In this document: positions 53,106-61,100 of the stretch, one piece after another | Layout of the letters: every line of letters begins with the position of its first letter | Position numbering within the stretch: the stretch's first letter is position 1 | From: VAXT01 sp963774625 | GTDB taxonomy: Bacteria > Actinomycetota > Thermoleophilia > Gaiellales > Gaiellaceae | Direction of reading: 5' to 3' | Length of the DNA: 64,000 nucleotides | Assembly: GCA_963774625.1 (NCBI GenBank) | Contig: CAVZFQ010000014.1 | Coordinates: forward strand, 101,877 to 165,876 | Notes under the pieces: model-generated | Told to the model about the DNA's origin: nothing | The model's database searches: none | What the model saw: only the letters and a program-made list of their open reading frames with translations | Translations under genes and position numbers: made by a program

Positions 53106-54014
53106 TTACTTGGCGCGACACTTGTCGCTCGTGAACAGCTGAGCCTGCTCCGCGTTCGCGTCGTTCTCGAGCGTCGCGTCGAAGGTCGGCAACGCCGGTG
53201 CGGTCCAGAAGAGAATCGGCGTCACGCCGGGTCCCATCACGGATGCGCGATACACCTGGCCTTCGCCTGCCGGTCGGTTCTGACCGCGCCACGAATGCGG
53301 GTAGAAGCCGTAGCAGAACGCTCCGCTGCCGGTGTGCGTCAGGAATGCGTTCTCGCGCTTCCAGCCGCGGCCGTACCTCGAGTTGAAGGTGTCGACGAAG
53401 ACGTTGCGGCCCCAGGAGTCGAGCGGCGCGCCGTACTTCGTGTTCTTGAACCCGTAGACGCCCGTGCCCTTGTAGCGCAGCCAGCCATAGAGGTGGTCGT
53501 AGTTGCGGTAGACCCAGTCCTGCTTGATCACGAACTCGGGCAGCTCTCCGGCCCAGTGGGACAGATGCAGCTCCACGACCGACTCGGCGGCCGTGGGGCG
53601 GAAACCGTAGGGCGGCAGCATGCGCTGCCACTTCTGAATCGCCCAGTGCGATCCGTCGGGCGCGGTGCACGCGGCGACCAGGTACTGGAGCTGCGGCCCC
53701 TCGTAGCGGCCGCACGAATTCTTGAAGTTGCGCCACACGAGGCGACGCTGGGATCCCCAGCCTCCTGAGTAATCGACCCTGAACGAGACCTGCCGCACGC
53801 CGCGCGTGGGGACGCGAGCATTGACCGCGCCCCAGGCAAGGACGTGCTGCACCCGCCCGCGCGCCCGGTAGGTCAGGAGGGCCGTGCCCTTGCTGTTCAC
53901 CGCGAGCCGTGCGCCCTTCGCGTTGCGATCGATCATCTCCGACGCGGAAGCAGCCGCGGGCAACGCAGCGAACGCAGAGAACGTGACTATGAGCGCGAGG
54001 ATTCGCTTGAGCAA
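53106..54014 (-). CDS. secreted hypothetical protein
   Basis: A 302-residue protein. TTG 54014 is chosen because CGGAGG (54021-54026 complement) lies 6 bases upstream and the following residues form a signal peptide (LKRILALIVTFSAFAALPAAASA). The mature part is rich in Trp, Tyr and Gly (VLAWGAVNARVP, WAIQKWQRMLPPYGF, LHLSHWAGELPEF, CYGFYPHSW), with a few Cys likely to form disulfides. No family is recognised. The sequence GPGVTPILFWTAPAL near the end suggests an outward-facing beta fold. Confidence 0.75.
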   Translation of the reverse strand: MLKRILALIVTFSAFAALPAAASASEMIDRNAKGARLAVNSKGTALLTYRARGRVQHVLAWGAVNARVPTRGVRQVSFRVDYSGGWGSQRRLVWRNFKNSCGRYEGPQLQYLVAACTAPDGSHWAIQKWQRMLPPYGFRPTAAESVVELHLSHWAGELPEFVIKQDWVYRNYDHLYGWLRYKGTGVYGFKNTKYGAPLDSWGRNVFVDTFNSRYGRGWKRENAFLTHTGSGAFCYGFYPHSWRGQNRPAGEGQVYRASVMGPGVTPILFWTAPALPTFDATLENDANAEQAQLFTSDKCRAK

Positions 54015-54145
54015 CCTGAACCTCCGTGTAGAAACCGCAGTTGACTGGGCCTGACAGTTCCTACATCGGCAGAAACGACCTGAACACGAGCGCCCAAACC
54101 GTTTCGAGGGATATGCCGCGCTGCGCAGGGTAGCGCAGCTTCGAT

Positions 54146-54559
54146 TCAGTCGTCCTCCAGCTCCTCGGCAAGCAGGATGCAGGCGAACCAGCGCCACGCA
54201 AAGTCCGGGTCGGACGAGAGCCGGTTGATGCGCTCGATTACCCGAGGAAGGCCGTCTGCTGTGCGACGCAGCTGCTCGAGCCCCGCTGCCAGGGCCTCAC
54301 GACGCGCCGAGCCGTCGAGGTCTCCCGCCAGGGCCTCGACAGCCCGCCCTTCGAGCTCGAGCCCTGATCCTCGCCTGGGATCACCACCCGTGGCCAGGAG
54401 CTGGATAGCGCGCCGGCGGGCACCCCGTAGCTGGTCCTCGTCGAGCTCCACCTCGCGGCCGGCGATCAGCGAGAGCGCAGCATCGGGCTCCTGCGCCGTA
54501 CCCGACTCGAGATCGCGCTCGAGATCCTCGAGGAAGACGCGCTCTGGCGACGTATCCAT
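54146..54559 (-). CDS. hypothetical protein divergent from the sigma factor gene
   Basis: A 137-residue predicted helical acidic protein from ATG 54559 (MDTSPERVFLEDLERDLES), ending FACILLAEELEDD. No membrane segment, signal or known domain is seen. The start lies 58 bases from the sigma factor start on the opposite strand, so they share a regulatory region. It could be a regulator of the sigma factor, but nothing in the sequence shows this. Antisense open frames here are shadows. Confidence 0.6.
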   Translation of the reverse strand: MDTSPERVFLEDLERDLESGTAQEPDAALSLIAGREVELDEDQLRGARRRAIQLLATGGDPRRGSGLELEGRAVEALAGDLDGSARREALAAGLEQLRRTADGLPRVIERINRLSSDPDFAWRWFACILLAEELEDD

Positions 54560-54617
54560 GGGCTCGACCCTACCCAGCCATTGGATTAACCTTCGGATTC
54601 GGGGGAACACATATCCG

Positions 54618-55652
54618 ATGGCCGACGACCGTCTCCAAGCGTTTATCGAAGCCGCCCAGGACGAAGGGTGCGCGGAGCTGTCCGCGTTCAACGAGCTCGT
54701 CGAGTCGCTGGAGCTCGGCGACGACGAGCTGCAGCTTCTGTACGAGCAGCTGGACGAGCGCGGGATCGAGGTCCGCGACGACTGCGGCAAGGAAAGCAAG
54801 GCGTCGACCTATGTCAACGGGGACCTCGCCGTGGCGACGACGGACGCCCTGCAGCTGTTCCTCAACGAGATGGCTCGCTACCCGCTCCTGACCGCCCAGG
54901 AGGAGGTCGAGCTGGCGAAGCGGATCGAGCGCGGCGACCGCGAGGCCAAGGACCGCATGGTCAACTCCAACCTGCGCCTGGTCGTGTCGATCGCGAAGAA
55001 GTACCAGGGGCACGGCCTCTCTCTCCTCGACCTAATCCAGGAGGGGATCATCGGGCTCATTCGCGCCGTCGAGAAGTTCGACTGGCGGCGGGGCTACAAG
55101 TTCTCGACCTACGCCACGTGGTGGATTCGCCAGGCCGTGCAGCGCGGAGTCGCCAACAAGGCGCGGACGATTCGCATCCCGGTGCACATCGCCGACCGGG
55201 AGGCCAAGATGGCGCGCGCCGAGCGTGAGCTGCTGACGAAGCTGGGCCGCGCGCCGACCGAGGAAGAGCTCGCCGAGCAGGCCAAGCTCCCGCTCAAGCA
55301 GGTGCTCGACGTCCGGAGTGCGGCTCGGGCGGTGACGAGCATCGACAAGCCCGTGGGCAAGGAAGGCGACACGACGCTCGGCGAGCTCGTGTCCGGTGAC
55401 GAGCCGCCGCCCGAGGAGGAGCTGACGATCAGCCTCCGCCGGGATGCGGTCCAGAAGGCGGTGGCCAAGCTTCCCGAACGCGAGCGCGAGGTCGTGAAGA
55501 TGCGGTTCGGATTGAACGGCGATCCCGATCCGCAATCGCTCGAGCAGATCGGAAAGCGGCTCGGGCTCACCCGCGAGCGCGTCCGCCAGATCGAGACGCA
55601 GGCGCTCGAACGGCTCGCGGTCGAGCGCGAGCTCGACGCTCTGACGGTCTAA
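54618..55652 (+). CDS. rpoD: RNA polymerase sigma-70 factor, primary/RpoD type
   Basis: A 344-residue group 1/2 sigma factor from ATG 54618. The N-terminus is a short region-1.1-like helical segment (LQAFIEAAQDEGCAELSAF). Region 1.2 is DALQLFLNEMARYPLLTAQEEVELAKRIERGD (seen as consecutive pieces DALQLFLNEMARYPLL and TAQEEVELAKRIERGD). Region 2 follows with NLRLVVSIAKKYQGHGLSLL, DLIQEGIIGLIRAVEKFD and FSTYATWWIRQAV; region 3 is IRIPVHIAD; region 4 is LPEREREVVKMRFGL and LTRERVRQIETQAL. It directs general transcription; whether it is the only primary sigma factor cannot be told. Confidence 0.93.
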   Translation: MADDRLQAFIEAAQDEGCAELSAFNELVESLELGDDELQLLYEQLDERGIEVRDDCGKESKASTYVNGDLAVATTDALQLFLNEMARYPLLTAQEEVELAKRIERGDREAKDRMVNSNLRLVVSIAKKYQGHGLSLLDLIQEGIIGLIRAVEKFDWRRGYKFSTYATWWIRQAVQRGVANKARTIRIPVHIADREAKMARAERELLTKLGRAPTEEELAEQAKLPLKQVLDVRSAARAVTSIDKPVGKEGDTTLGELVSGDEPPPEEELTISLRRDAVQKAVAKLPEREREVVKMRFGLNGDPDPQSLEQIGKRLGLTRERVRQIETQALERLAVERELDALTV

Positions 55653-55655
55653 CTG

Positions 55656-55700
55656 GTCCGGCGCCACGGGCGCCGGACTCGCCGGAAGCAGGCTTCCGGC
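55656..55700 (+). terminator. possible terminator hairpins after rpoD
   Basis: GTCCGGCGCC (55656-55665) / GGCGCCGGAC (55669-55678) with loop ACG, then GCCGGAAGC / GCTTCCGGC (about 55681-55699). No U-run follows. Confidence 0.5.
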
Positions 55701-55809
55701 GACTTAAATCACGCCTTCTCAGACGCCCACGCCGCTGACGTTCGTGAAGTGGGGGCATCTTCTACACGAGCGGCAATGACGTCGGCGGAACAAGTTCCAA
55801 GTGCTCTTC

Positions 55810-55861
55810 GTCGCGGAAAGTCGTCAGACTTTCCGCGAGTCCGCGCCCCGTGGGCGCGGAC
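55810..55861 (+). repeat. REP-like palindromic element, copy 2
   Basis: The same two-hairpin structure as 33238-33285: GCGGAAAGTC / GACTTTCCGC, then GAGTCC and CCGCGCCC / GGGCGCGG. The loop and the second hairpin differ between copies with pairing kept. Confidence 0.75.
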
Positions 55862-55864
55862 CAG

Positions 55865-57076
55865 CTACGCCAGGGCGTAGACGACCGCGACCGAGGCGAG
55901 GGTGACCGCGCCGGCCATCGCTACGACGTTGCGCCGATAGGCGAGGATCGCGGCCAGGCGGGCGCTCGGAACGAAGCGGATCGGCATCGCGGCGGCTGCG
56001 AGCAGCCCGATCGCGATCCCGAGCAGGAGGTAGACGATCGCGGGCACGCTCTTGACCGCGTCAGCGGCGCGGGTGAAGCGGACGCCCAGTACGCCTAGCG
56101 GCTTCTTGGTGGAGCCGACGCGGATCGGCTTGGCTCCCTCGCCGCCTCGTTGGACCCGGAGCTTGCTGTCCGTGCCGGCGCGCGACCCCGTGCCGCCGGC
56201 GAGCGGGCTCGTGGACGACGTGTCACCGTCCGCGCTTCTGCACGTGTTCGAGGCTTGCGCAGCCGCCAGCTCCCCGGGAAGCGGTTTCCGCTTGAGGATC
56301 ACGACCTTCGTCTCCGTCAGCGCCCTGCCGGCGGGCAGCGTTCGGGCGCGAATGACATAGGTGCCGGGGCGAAGCGCTCGCCCCTTGACGCGTCCCCGGA
56401 AGCCCACGCGGTTCTTGCCGGCGTGGCCCTTGACCCGGAAGCGGCCTACCAGACGGCAGTCCGGCGCGACTCGTATGACCCAGAACTCCACGAGAGCAGG
56501 TTTCGAGAGGACGAACCTCAGGATCGTCTTCCTCCGGCTGCCGGGGCCGGAGCGGGAAATCCATGCCCGCGACGAGGCGACGCGGACGGCACGTACAGGC
56601 GGTCGTCCCGAGCCTCCGGCGGGGCCCGAGGTGCTGCCCGTGTAACTGCCCGCCGACCCGCCTGACGATGAGGCACCTCCACCCGTGGCGCCGCCTGTCG
56701 ATCCTCCGCCGGCGCCGGTGGAGCCGGCTGGAGGCGGCGTCACTCCAGGAACCGGTGGGAGTGGCGAAGGGGCGGGAGGCGGGGGAGGTGGCGGCGGAAG
56801 AATTTGCGGAGGCGGCGGCAGCGGCGGGATCGGTGGAGGCGGCGGCAGTGGCGGAGGCGGCGGAAGAATGGGCGGAGGCGGCGGCAGCGGCGGGATCGGC
56901 GGAGGCGGCGGCAGTGGCGGCAGCGGCGGAGGCGGCGGAGGCGGCGGCAGAATCGGCGGAGGCGGCGGCAGCGGTGGGAGCTGGCCGCGCGCACCCGCTG
57001 TCAACACGCCGAAGGCGATCGCGCACAGAAGCGCGAGGCCGAGCGCGATCAGAGTTCGCCGCCGCAGAAGCTTCAT
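55865..57076 (-). CDS. membrane protein with proline-rich extracellular region
   Basis: A 403-residue protein from ATG 57076. A signal/anchor helix (TLIALGLALLCAIAFGVLTAG) precedes a long Pro/Leu/Ile repeat (LPPPPPILPPPP type, about 30-110), a Gly/Ser-rich stretch and an unrecognised beta domain (about 175-270; ILRFVLSKPALVEFWVIRV, LRPGTYVIRARTLPAGR). Two C-terminal helices end it (VPAIVYLLLGIAIGLLAAAAM and NVVAMAGAVTLASVAVVYALA). The topology suggests a surface loop between membrane ends. Function is unknown; the repeat differs from the pure proline linkers of the PASTA family. Confidence 0.75.
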   Translation of the reverse strand: MKLLRRRTLIALGLALLCAIAFGVLTAGARGQLPPLPPPPPILPPPPPPPPLPPLPPPPPIPPLPPPPPILPPPPPLPPPPPIPPLPPPPQILPPPPPPPPAPSPLPPVPGVTPPPAGSTGAGGGSTGGATGGGASSSGGSAGSYTGSTSGPAGGSGRPPVRAVRVASSRAWISRSGPGSRRKTILRFVLSKPALVEFWVIRVAPDCRLVGRFRVKGHAGKNRVGFRGRVKGRALRPGTYVIRARTLPAGRALTETKVVILKRKPLPGELAAAQASNTCRSADGDTSSTSPLAGGTGSRAGTDSKLRVQRGGEGAKPIRVGSTKKPLGVLGVRFTRAADAVKSVPAIVYLLLGIAIGLLAAAAMPIRFVPSARLAAILAYRRNVVAMAGAVTLASVAVVYALA

Positions 57077-57155
57077 TCCTTCTTGAAACGCTTGACGGGG
57101 TCGAGAAGGTACGGGGAAAACGCCGATCGAACGCGTAGCCTTCGCCGCGAGCAGC

Positions 57156-57905
57156 GTGAGGCGGCCCAAGCGCGACTACTACGAGGTGCTCGGCGTGCCG
57201 GAGACGGCCGACCAGGAGCAGATCAGCCGCGCGTTTCGGCGCTTGGCTCGGGACCTCCACCCCGACGTTTCTGATTCGCCTGCAGCCGAGGAGCGGTTCC
57301 GCGAGGTCTCGGCGGCCTACAGCGCTCTGTCCAAGCCGCGCTCGCGTTTTCTGTACGACAAGTTCGGCTTTCGGGGCCGAGGAGCCGGTTTCGAGGATGG
57401 TGCCGCGGTCAGCGGGCCGAGCGTGCTCGGAGAAGTCGAGCTCGAGCAATACGAGGCTGTCCGCGGCGTCCGCCGGGAGGTGCGGATCGTCGATGCGGTC
57501 GTCTGCACGACCTGCGACGGCTCGGGGGCAGCCCCCGGAACCGAGGTCAGGATCTGCGAGCAGTGCATGGGCAAGGGGACGCTGCGGGTGTCCGCGGGGC
57601 TCGGTGTCGGACGGTGGCTGCAGGTCGAGCCGTGCCCGGAGTGCGGCGGAGACGGGCGGTTCCAGACCCGTTGCCAGGAATGCGGCGGGCACGGCGAGTT
57701 GCCCACCGAGCGCACGATCAAGGTGCGCATCCCCGCCGGTATCGAGGACGGGACGAGCCTCCGCGTCTCCGGGGAATCGGAGAACGCCTATCTGATCGTT
57801 CGCGTGCGGCCCGGCCCGAAGGACTCGCGGCTGGCCCAGGTCGCTGCTCTGACGTTGCTCCTGTGCGCGGTGGGGCTGCTCGTCTACTTCCTCGTCTACG
57901 TCTGA
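57156..57905 (+). CDS. short DnaJ-like protein with C-terminal membrane helix
   Basis: A 249-residue J-domain protein. The J domain (about 7-70; DYYEVLGVPETADQEQISRAF, HPD motif in DLHPDVSD) is followed by a zinc-finger region with four CxxCxGxG motifs (CTTCDGSG, CEQCMGKG, CPECGGDG, CQECGGHG) and a short beta domain (TIKVRIPAGIEDGTSLRVSG). A C-terminal helix (VAALTLLLCAVGLLVYFLVYV) ends the protein. A full DnaJ is about 370 residues, so most of the substrate-binding and dimerisation region is replaced by a membrane anchor. It probably recruits DnaK to the membrane. The 3' end overlaps the convergent GNAT gene by 10 bases. Confidence 0.88.
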   Translation: MRRPKRDYYEVLGVPETADQEQISRAFRRLARDLHPDVSDSPAAEERFREVSAAYSALSKPRSRFLYDKFGFRGRGAGFEDGAAVSGPSVLGEVELEQYEAVRGVRREVRIVDAVVCTTCDGSGAAPGTEVRICEQCMGKGTLRVSAGLGVGRWLQVEPCPECGGDGRFQTRCQECGGHGELPTERTIKVRIPAGIEDGTSLRVSGESENAYLIVRVRPGPKDSRLAQVAALTLLLCAVGLLVYFLVYV

Positions 57906-58738
57906 ACAACGAACTCGATCTCGGCCGACTCGCAGACGCGCACGTAGCCGATCCGCTCGTAGATCTTGTTCGACGTCGGGTTGGCCAGGTCGGTGTACAG
58001 GAAGCAAAATTGCCGCCCGCCCGCGAGCAGGCTCGACGAGAGCTCGGCCACGAGTGCGGAGGCGTAACCGCGGCCGCGCAGCTCCGGGGGCGTGTAGACC
58101 GGCCCGATCCGGATCCCGTGCGGCGTCGGGCCGCCGAAGCCGGCCAGTGAGACGGCTTGCTCGTCCTCCCACAGCACGACTCCGGTGTCGGCCGCCGCGA
58201 GCCGGTGGTCGACTTCGCGCGTGAGACGCTCCTCGTCCGGGTGCGGCAGGGCCTCGATTCCGAAGGCGAGAAACCATTCCAGCAACAACGGTCGGTCGGC
58301 GGCGGTCGCCGTGCGCATCGCTCCCGGCACGCCTTTGACGGGCTCCACCCGCTCGAGCGCGAAGACCCCCTGGGCGATTCGGAGTTGCGGAGTGACGCCA
58401 TGCTTCGACGCCCAGGCGCGAGCGAACTGTTCAACTTCCGGCAGCCCACCGACGACCCCGGGCAGCTCCTCGTCGACGGCCTGTGCAAGCGCGTCGAGAG
58501 CACGTTCGTCGCGCGCGCGCGCGAGGACCAGATTGTGAGGCGCCGTTCGCAGCGCGGCGCCCACGGGCTCGCCGTCCTGCTCGACCAGCCAGAGGCCGAA
58601 GTCGGGATACCGCTCCGGGTGGTCGCGAAGCGTCGAGGCGAGCCCGAGCATGAGGTTGTGCCGCGCCTCGTCCTCGAGCAGGAAGCGCCCAGCCTGCTCT
58701 AGGAAGGCGCTGGGATCGTCGATTAGGTGTACCTGCAT
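57896..58738 (-). CDS. GNAT family N-acetyltransferase
   Basis: A 280-residue protein from ATG 58738 (MQVHLIDDPSAFLEQAG). The C-terminal half is a GNAT domain (about 145-280): GIRIGPVYTPPELRGRGYASAL carries the acetyl-CoA pyrophosphate loop (Arg/Gly-x-Gly-x-Gly/Ala), then FCFLYTDLANPTSNKIYERIGY. The N-terminal half resembles a degenerate second GNAT, as in DUF4081-type two-domain acetyltransferases. The substrate is unknown. It is divergent from the M23 peptidase gene. Confidence 0.85.
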   Translation of the reverse strand: MQVHLIDDPSAFLEQAGRFLLEDEARHNLMLGLASTLRDHPERYPDFGLWLVEQDGEPVGAALRTAPHNLVLARARDERALDALAQAVDEELPGVVGGLPEVEQFARAWASKHGVTPQLRIAQGVFALERVEPVKGVPGAMRTATAADRPLLLEWFLAFGIEALPHPDEERLTREVDHRLAAADTGVVLWEDEQAVSLAGFGGPTPHGIRIGPVYTPPELRGRGYASALVAELSSSLLAGGRQFCFLYTDLANPTSNKIYERIGYVRVCESAEIEFVVQT

Positions 58739-58897
58739 GGCAGCGGCGGGCGGGATGGTGGAGAAACCTTCGCTGATCCACCGGTGAACGACCAGCATGA
58801 ACCCCGCTTTCTGCTCTGTCCAAGACGGTTTGCAACGCCGTTGAATTCTCGAAGCGGCAGGCACACACTCCGGTAGGAGCTACTCGAGGAGGAAGCC

Positions 58898-59629
58898 GTG
58901 GCCGTGCGCCGCCAACTTTCGCTCAAGAACCCTCACCTCAAGGGGGACGATGTCAAGAAGGTTCAGCGAAAGCTCGGGTTGACCGGAGACGCGGTGGATG
59001 GTGAATACGGGCCTGACACCGCATTCGCGGTCGAGAAGTGGAAGTGGCGGGTCGGCTATCCGCAGAATCGCATCAACAGCACGCTCGGGCTGCCTGGGCT
59101 CGGCCTTCTGTTCGGCGAGATCCAGTTCCCGGCGGATTTCCGCCATCGCGCCAGGAAGCGGAGAGGGCAGCCGTTCCTGGGCTCGGCAGCCTCCAGGGGC
59201 GGGGGCATAGTGATCCCGCTCAACCCGCCCATCCCCCGGTTCTCGGAGTTCCGACTCGTGGACCCGGAAGGGGCACCGGACAACCACGGCGTCAAGCACC
59301 ACGCCGGGCTCGACTGGTATGCCCCGCCGGGCTCGGTCATCCGTGCTCCCGTCGGCGGCAAGGTCATCGAAGCCAAGCGGACCAACGACATCAGTGGTCA
59401 AGTCTTCGGCGGGACGGCGAAAATCGAGGCCAGCGATCGCAAGGTCTGGATCTTCAGACACGTCGTCCCAAACGTCCACGTGGGCGACCGCGTTAGGGGC
59501 GGCCAGCCGGTCGCGGCCGTCAGTCAATGGCTTGACGGGCCCGAGCACGCCCACATCGAGATCCGGAAGACAAACGCCGGCGGGCACGTTTTCGAGAACA
59601 TGCTCGACCCGCTGCCGTTCTTCAGGTAA
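58898..59629 (+). CDS. peptidoglycan-binding and M23 metallopeptidase protein without signal peptide
   Basis: A 243-residue protein. GTG 58898 has the strong ribosome site GAGGAGGAAG. Residues about 7-55 form a PG-binding-1 repeat (GDDVKKVQRKLGLTGDAVDGEYGPDTAFAVEKWK, seen as GDDVKKVQRKLGL and DGEYGPDTAFAV). Residues about 120-240 are an M23 lysostaphin-like domain with HHAGLDWYAP (zinc His and Asp), APVGGKVIEA and HAHIEI (His dyad). No signal peptide or membrane helix is seen, which is unusual for a wall hydrolase; phage endolysins have this layout, but no other phage gene is nearby. Confidence 0.82.
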   Translation: MAVRRQLSLKNPHLKGDDVKKVQRKLGLTGDAVDGEYGPDTAFAVEKWKWRVGYPQNRINSTLGLPGLGLLFGEIQFPADFRHRARKRRGQPFLGSAASRGGGIVIPLNPPIPRFSEFRLVDPEGAPDNHGVKHHAGLDWYAPPGSVIRAPVGGKVIEAKRTNDISGQVFGGTAKIEASDRKVWIFRHVVPNVHVGDRVRGGQPVAAVSQWLDGPEHAHIEIRKTNAGGHVFENMLDPLPFFR

Positions 59630-59666
59630 GAGACCCTCGGCCACTAGCGGCTTGGGGCAAAACCAG

Positions 59667-59753
59667 CGGCGGGGGTGAGATTCGAACTCACGGGCCCCGT
59701 GAAGAGCCAACGGTTTTCAAGACCGTCCCGTTAGACCGCTCCGGCACCCCGCC
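59667..59753 (-). tRNA. tRNA-Ser (anticodon UGA)
   Basis: An 87-base class II tRNA on the minus strand: acceptor GGCGGGG/CCCCGCC, discriminator G, anticodon stem ACGGU/ACCGU with loop CUUGAAA, a long variable arm, and T arm GUGAG-UUCGAAU-CUCAC. No CCA is encoded. It lies just downstream of serS on the same strand. Confidence 0.93.
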
Positions 59754-59777
59754 GGGCGTCGAGTCTAGACGCGTCCC

Positions 59778-59880
59778 GGTGCCAGGCACCAAGACGGGGC
59801 TGAAAGGACGGGTCAGCGATCGCCCGTGCCTGGCAGTGCCTGGCACCTGATCGCCCGTGCCTGGCACGTGCCTGGCACCA
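59778..59880. repeat. intergenic cluster of GTGCCTGGCAC-type palindromic repeats
   Basis: GGTGCCAGGCACC (59778-59790) is followed by four further TGCCTGGCA units. Two of these are preceded by GATCGCCC, giving a roughly 30-base direct repeat. The cluster lies between tRNA-Ser and the 3' end of serS. The same core occurs once in dnaX at about 32008. Confidence 0.7.
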
Positions 59881-59890
59881 GGGCTCGTCT

Positions 59891-61096
59891 TTAAGAGCCC
59901 GGCTCGATCCGGTCTGGCGCGCCGAACGGCTTCAGCGCGTCTGGGACGTCGCCCTGGAAGTTCTCCAGGATCGCAAGCGCCCAGCGGTCGGTGACCGCGG
60001 TCCCGTTCAGCGTGTGCACGTGCTCGATGCCCTGCTCGCCGCGGTAGCGGATGCCGAGCCGGCGGGTCTGGAAGTCGGTGGTGTTCGACGACGAGGTGAT
60101 CTCCCGGTAGCGCTCCTGGCTAGGGAACCACGCCTCGATGTCGTAGCGCTTGGCCGCTGCAGAGCTGAGCTCGCCCGTCGGGATGTTCAGGACGCGGTAC
60201 GGAAGGCCGAGCGCCTGCACCAACTCTTCCTCGATGGCGAGGATTCGCTCCAGCTCGTCCCACGAGTCGTCGGGCCGGACGTAGGCGAACATCTCGACCT
60301 TGTTGAACTGGTGCACGCGGAACATGCCGCGCGTGTCGCGCCCGGCCGCGCCGGCCTCACGGCGGAAGTTCACGGAGAACGCCGTGTAGCGGAGCGGCAG
60401 CTCGTCGGCCTCGAGGATCTCGCCCATGTGCAGGCCGGCCAAGGCAACCTCGGACGTGCCCGTTAGATACAGGCCGTCGTCTCCGATCTCGTAGTACTCG
60501 GACTTCTCCGCGGGGAAGAAGCCGGTGCCGTACATGGCTTCCTCGCGCACGAGCACGGGCGGGAGCACCGGGGTGAACCCTTCGGCGACGAGCCGGTCGA
60601 GTGCGAAGCGGTAGAGCGCGAGCGAGAGGAGCGCCGCGCCGCCGACGATGTAGCCGAAGCGCGAGCCCGAGAGCCGCGCACCGCGCTCCATGTCGTAGCG
60701 CGCGAGCTCGAGGTGGTCCTTGGGCTCGGCCAGCTGCGGGTGCTCGCCAACCTCACGCAAGACCTCGGCTTCCTCCTCGGTCTCGCCGTCGGGGACGGAC
60801 TCGTGCGGCGGGTTCGGCACCGCCTCGAGCGCAGCGTCGCGGGCCTGCTCGGCCTCGGCCAGCTCGCCTTCGAGGCGCTTCAGATCCTCCTTGACCTGTT
60901 TCAGCTCCTCGACCTGCTCCGGCGTCGGCTTGCCCTGGAGCTTCTGCCGGCCGCGCAGCTCGTCCACCTGCGGGACGAGCTCGCGCCAGCGGGCGTCCGC
61001 ATCCAGCAGCCGGTCGAAAGCCTCACCCGCGCCTTTGCGCGCGACCGCCGCCCGCAGGCGCTCGGGCTCGGCGCGAGCGGCCCGGAGGTCGATCAC
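59891..61096 (-). CDS. serS: seryl-tRNA synthetase
   Basis: A 401-residue class II synthetase. The N-terminal coiled-coil tRNA-binding arm (about 25-105) contains DLKRLEGELAEAEQARD. Motif 1 lies near EGFTPVLPPVLVREEA, motif 2 is FRREAGAAGRDTRGMFRVHQF, and motif 3 is near NGTAVTDRWALAILENFQ. The Ser-binding TGTSEVAL is present. GTG 61096 begins MIDLRAARAEPERLRAAV, the canonical SerS N-terminus. No Shine-Dalgarno precedes the start; instead the 3' arm of a long inverted repeat ends 4 bases upstream. Confidence 0.95.
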   Translation of the reverse strand: MIDLRAARAEPERLRAAVARKGAGEAFDRLLDADARWRELVPQVDELRGRQKLQGKPTPEQVEELKQVKEDLKRLEGELAEAEQARDAALEAVPNPPHESVPDGETEEEAEVLREVGEHPQLAEPKDHLELARYDMERGARLSGSRFGYIVGGAALLSLALYRFALDRLVAEGFTPVLPPVLVREEAMYGTGFFPAEKSEYYEIGDDGLYLTGTSEVALAGLHMGEILEADELPLRYTAFSVNFRREAGAAGRDTRGMFRVHQFNKVEMFAYVRPDDSWDELERILAIEEELVQALGLPYRVLNIPTGELSSAAAKRYDIEAWFPSQERYREITSSSNTTDFQTRRLGIRYRGEQGIEHVHTLNGTAVTDRWALAILENFQGDVPDALKPFGAPDRIEPGS

Positions 61097-61100
61097 GGCT

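Noticed and set aside
58898..59629. Prophage remnant suggested by an endolysin-like gene beside a tRNA
   Set aside because: No integrase, capsid, holin or att-like repeat was found nearby; flanking genes are chromosomal.
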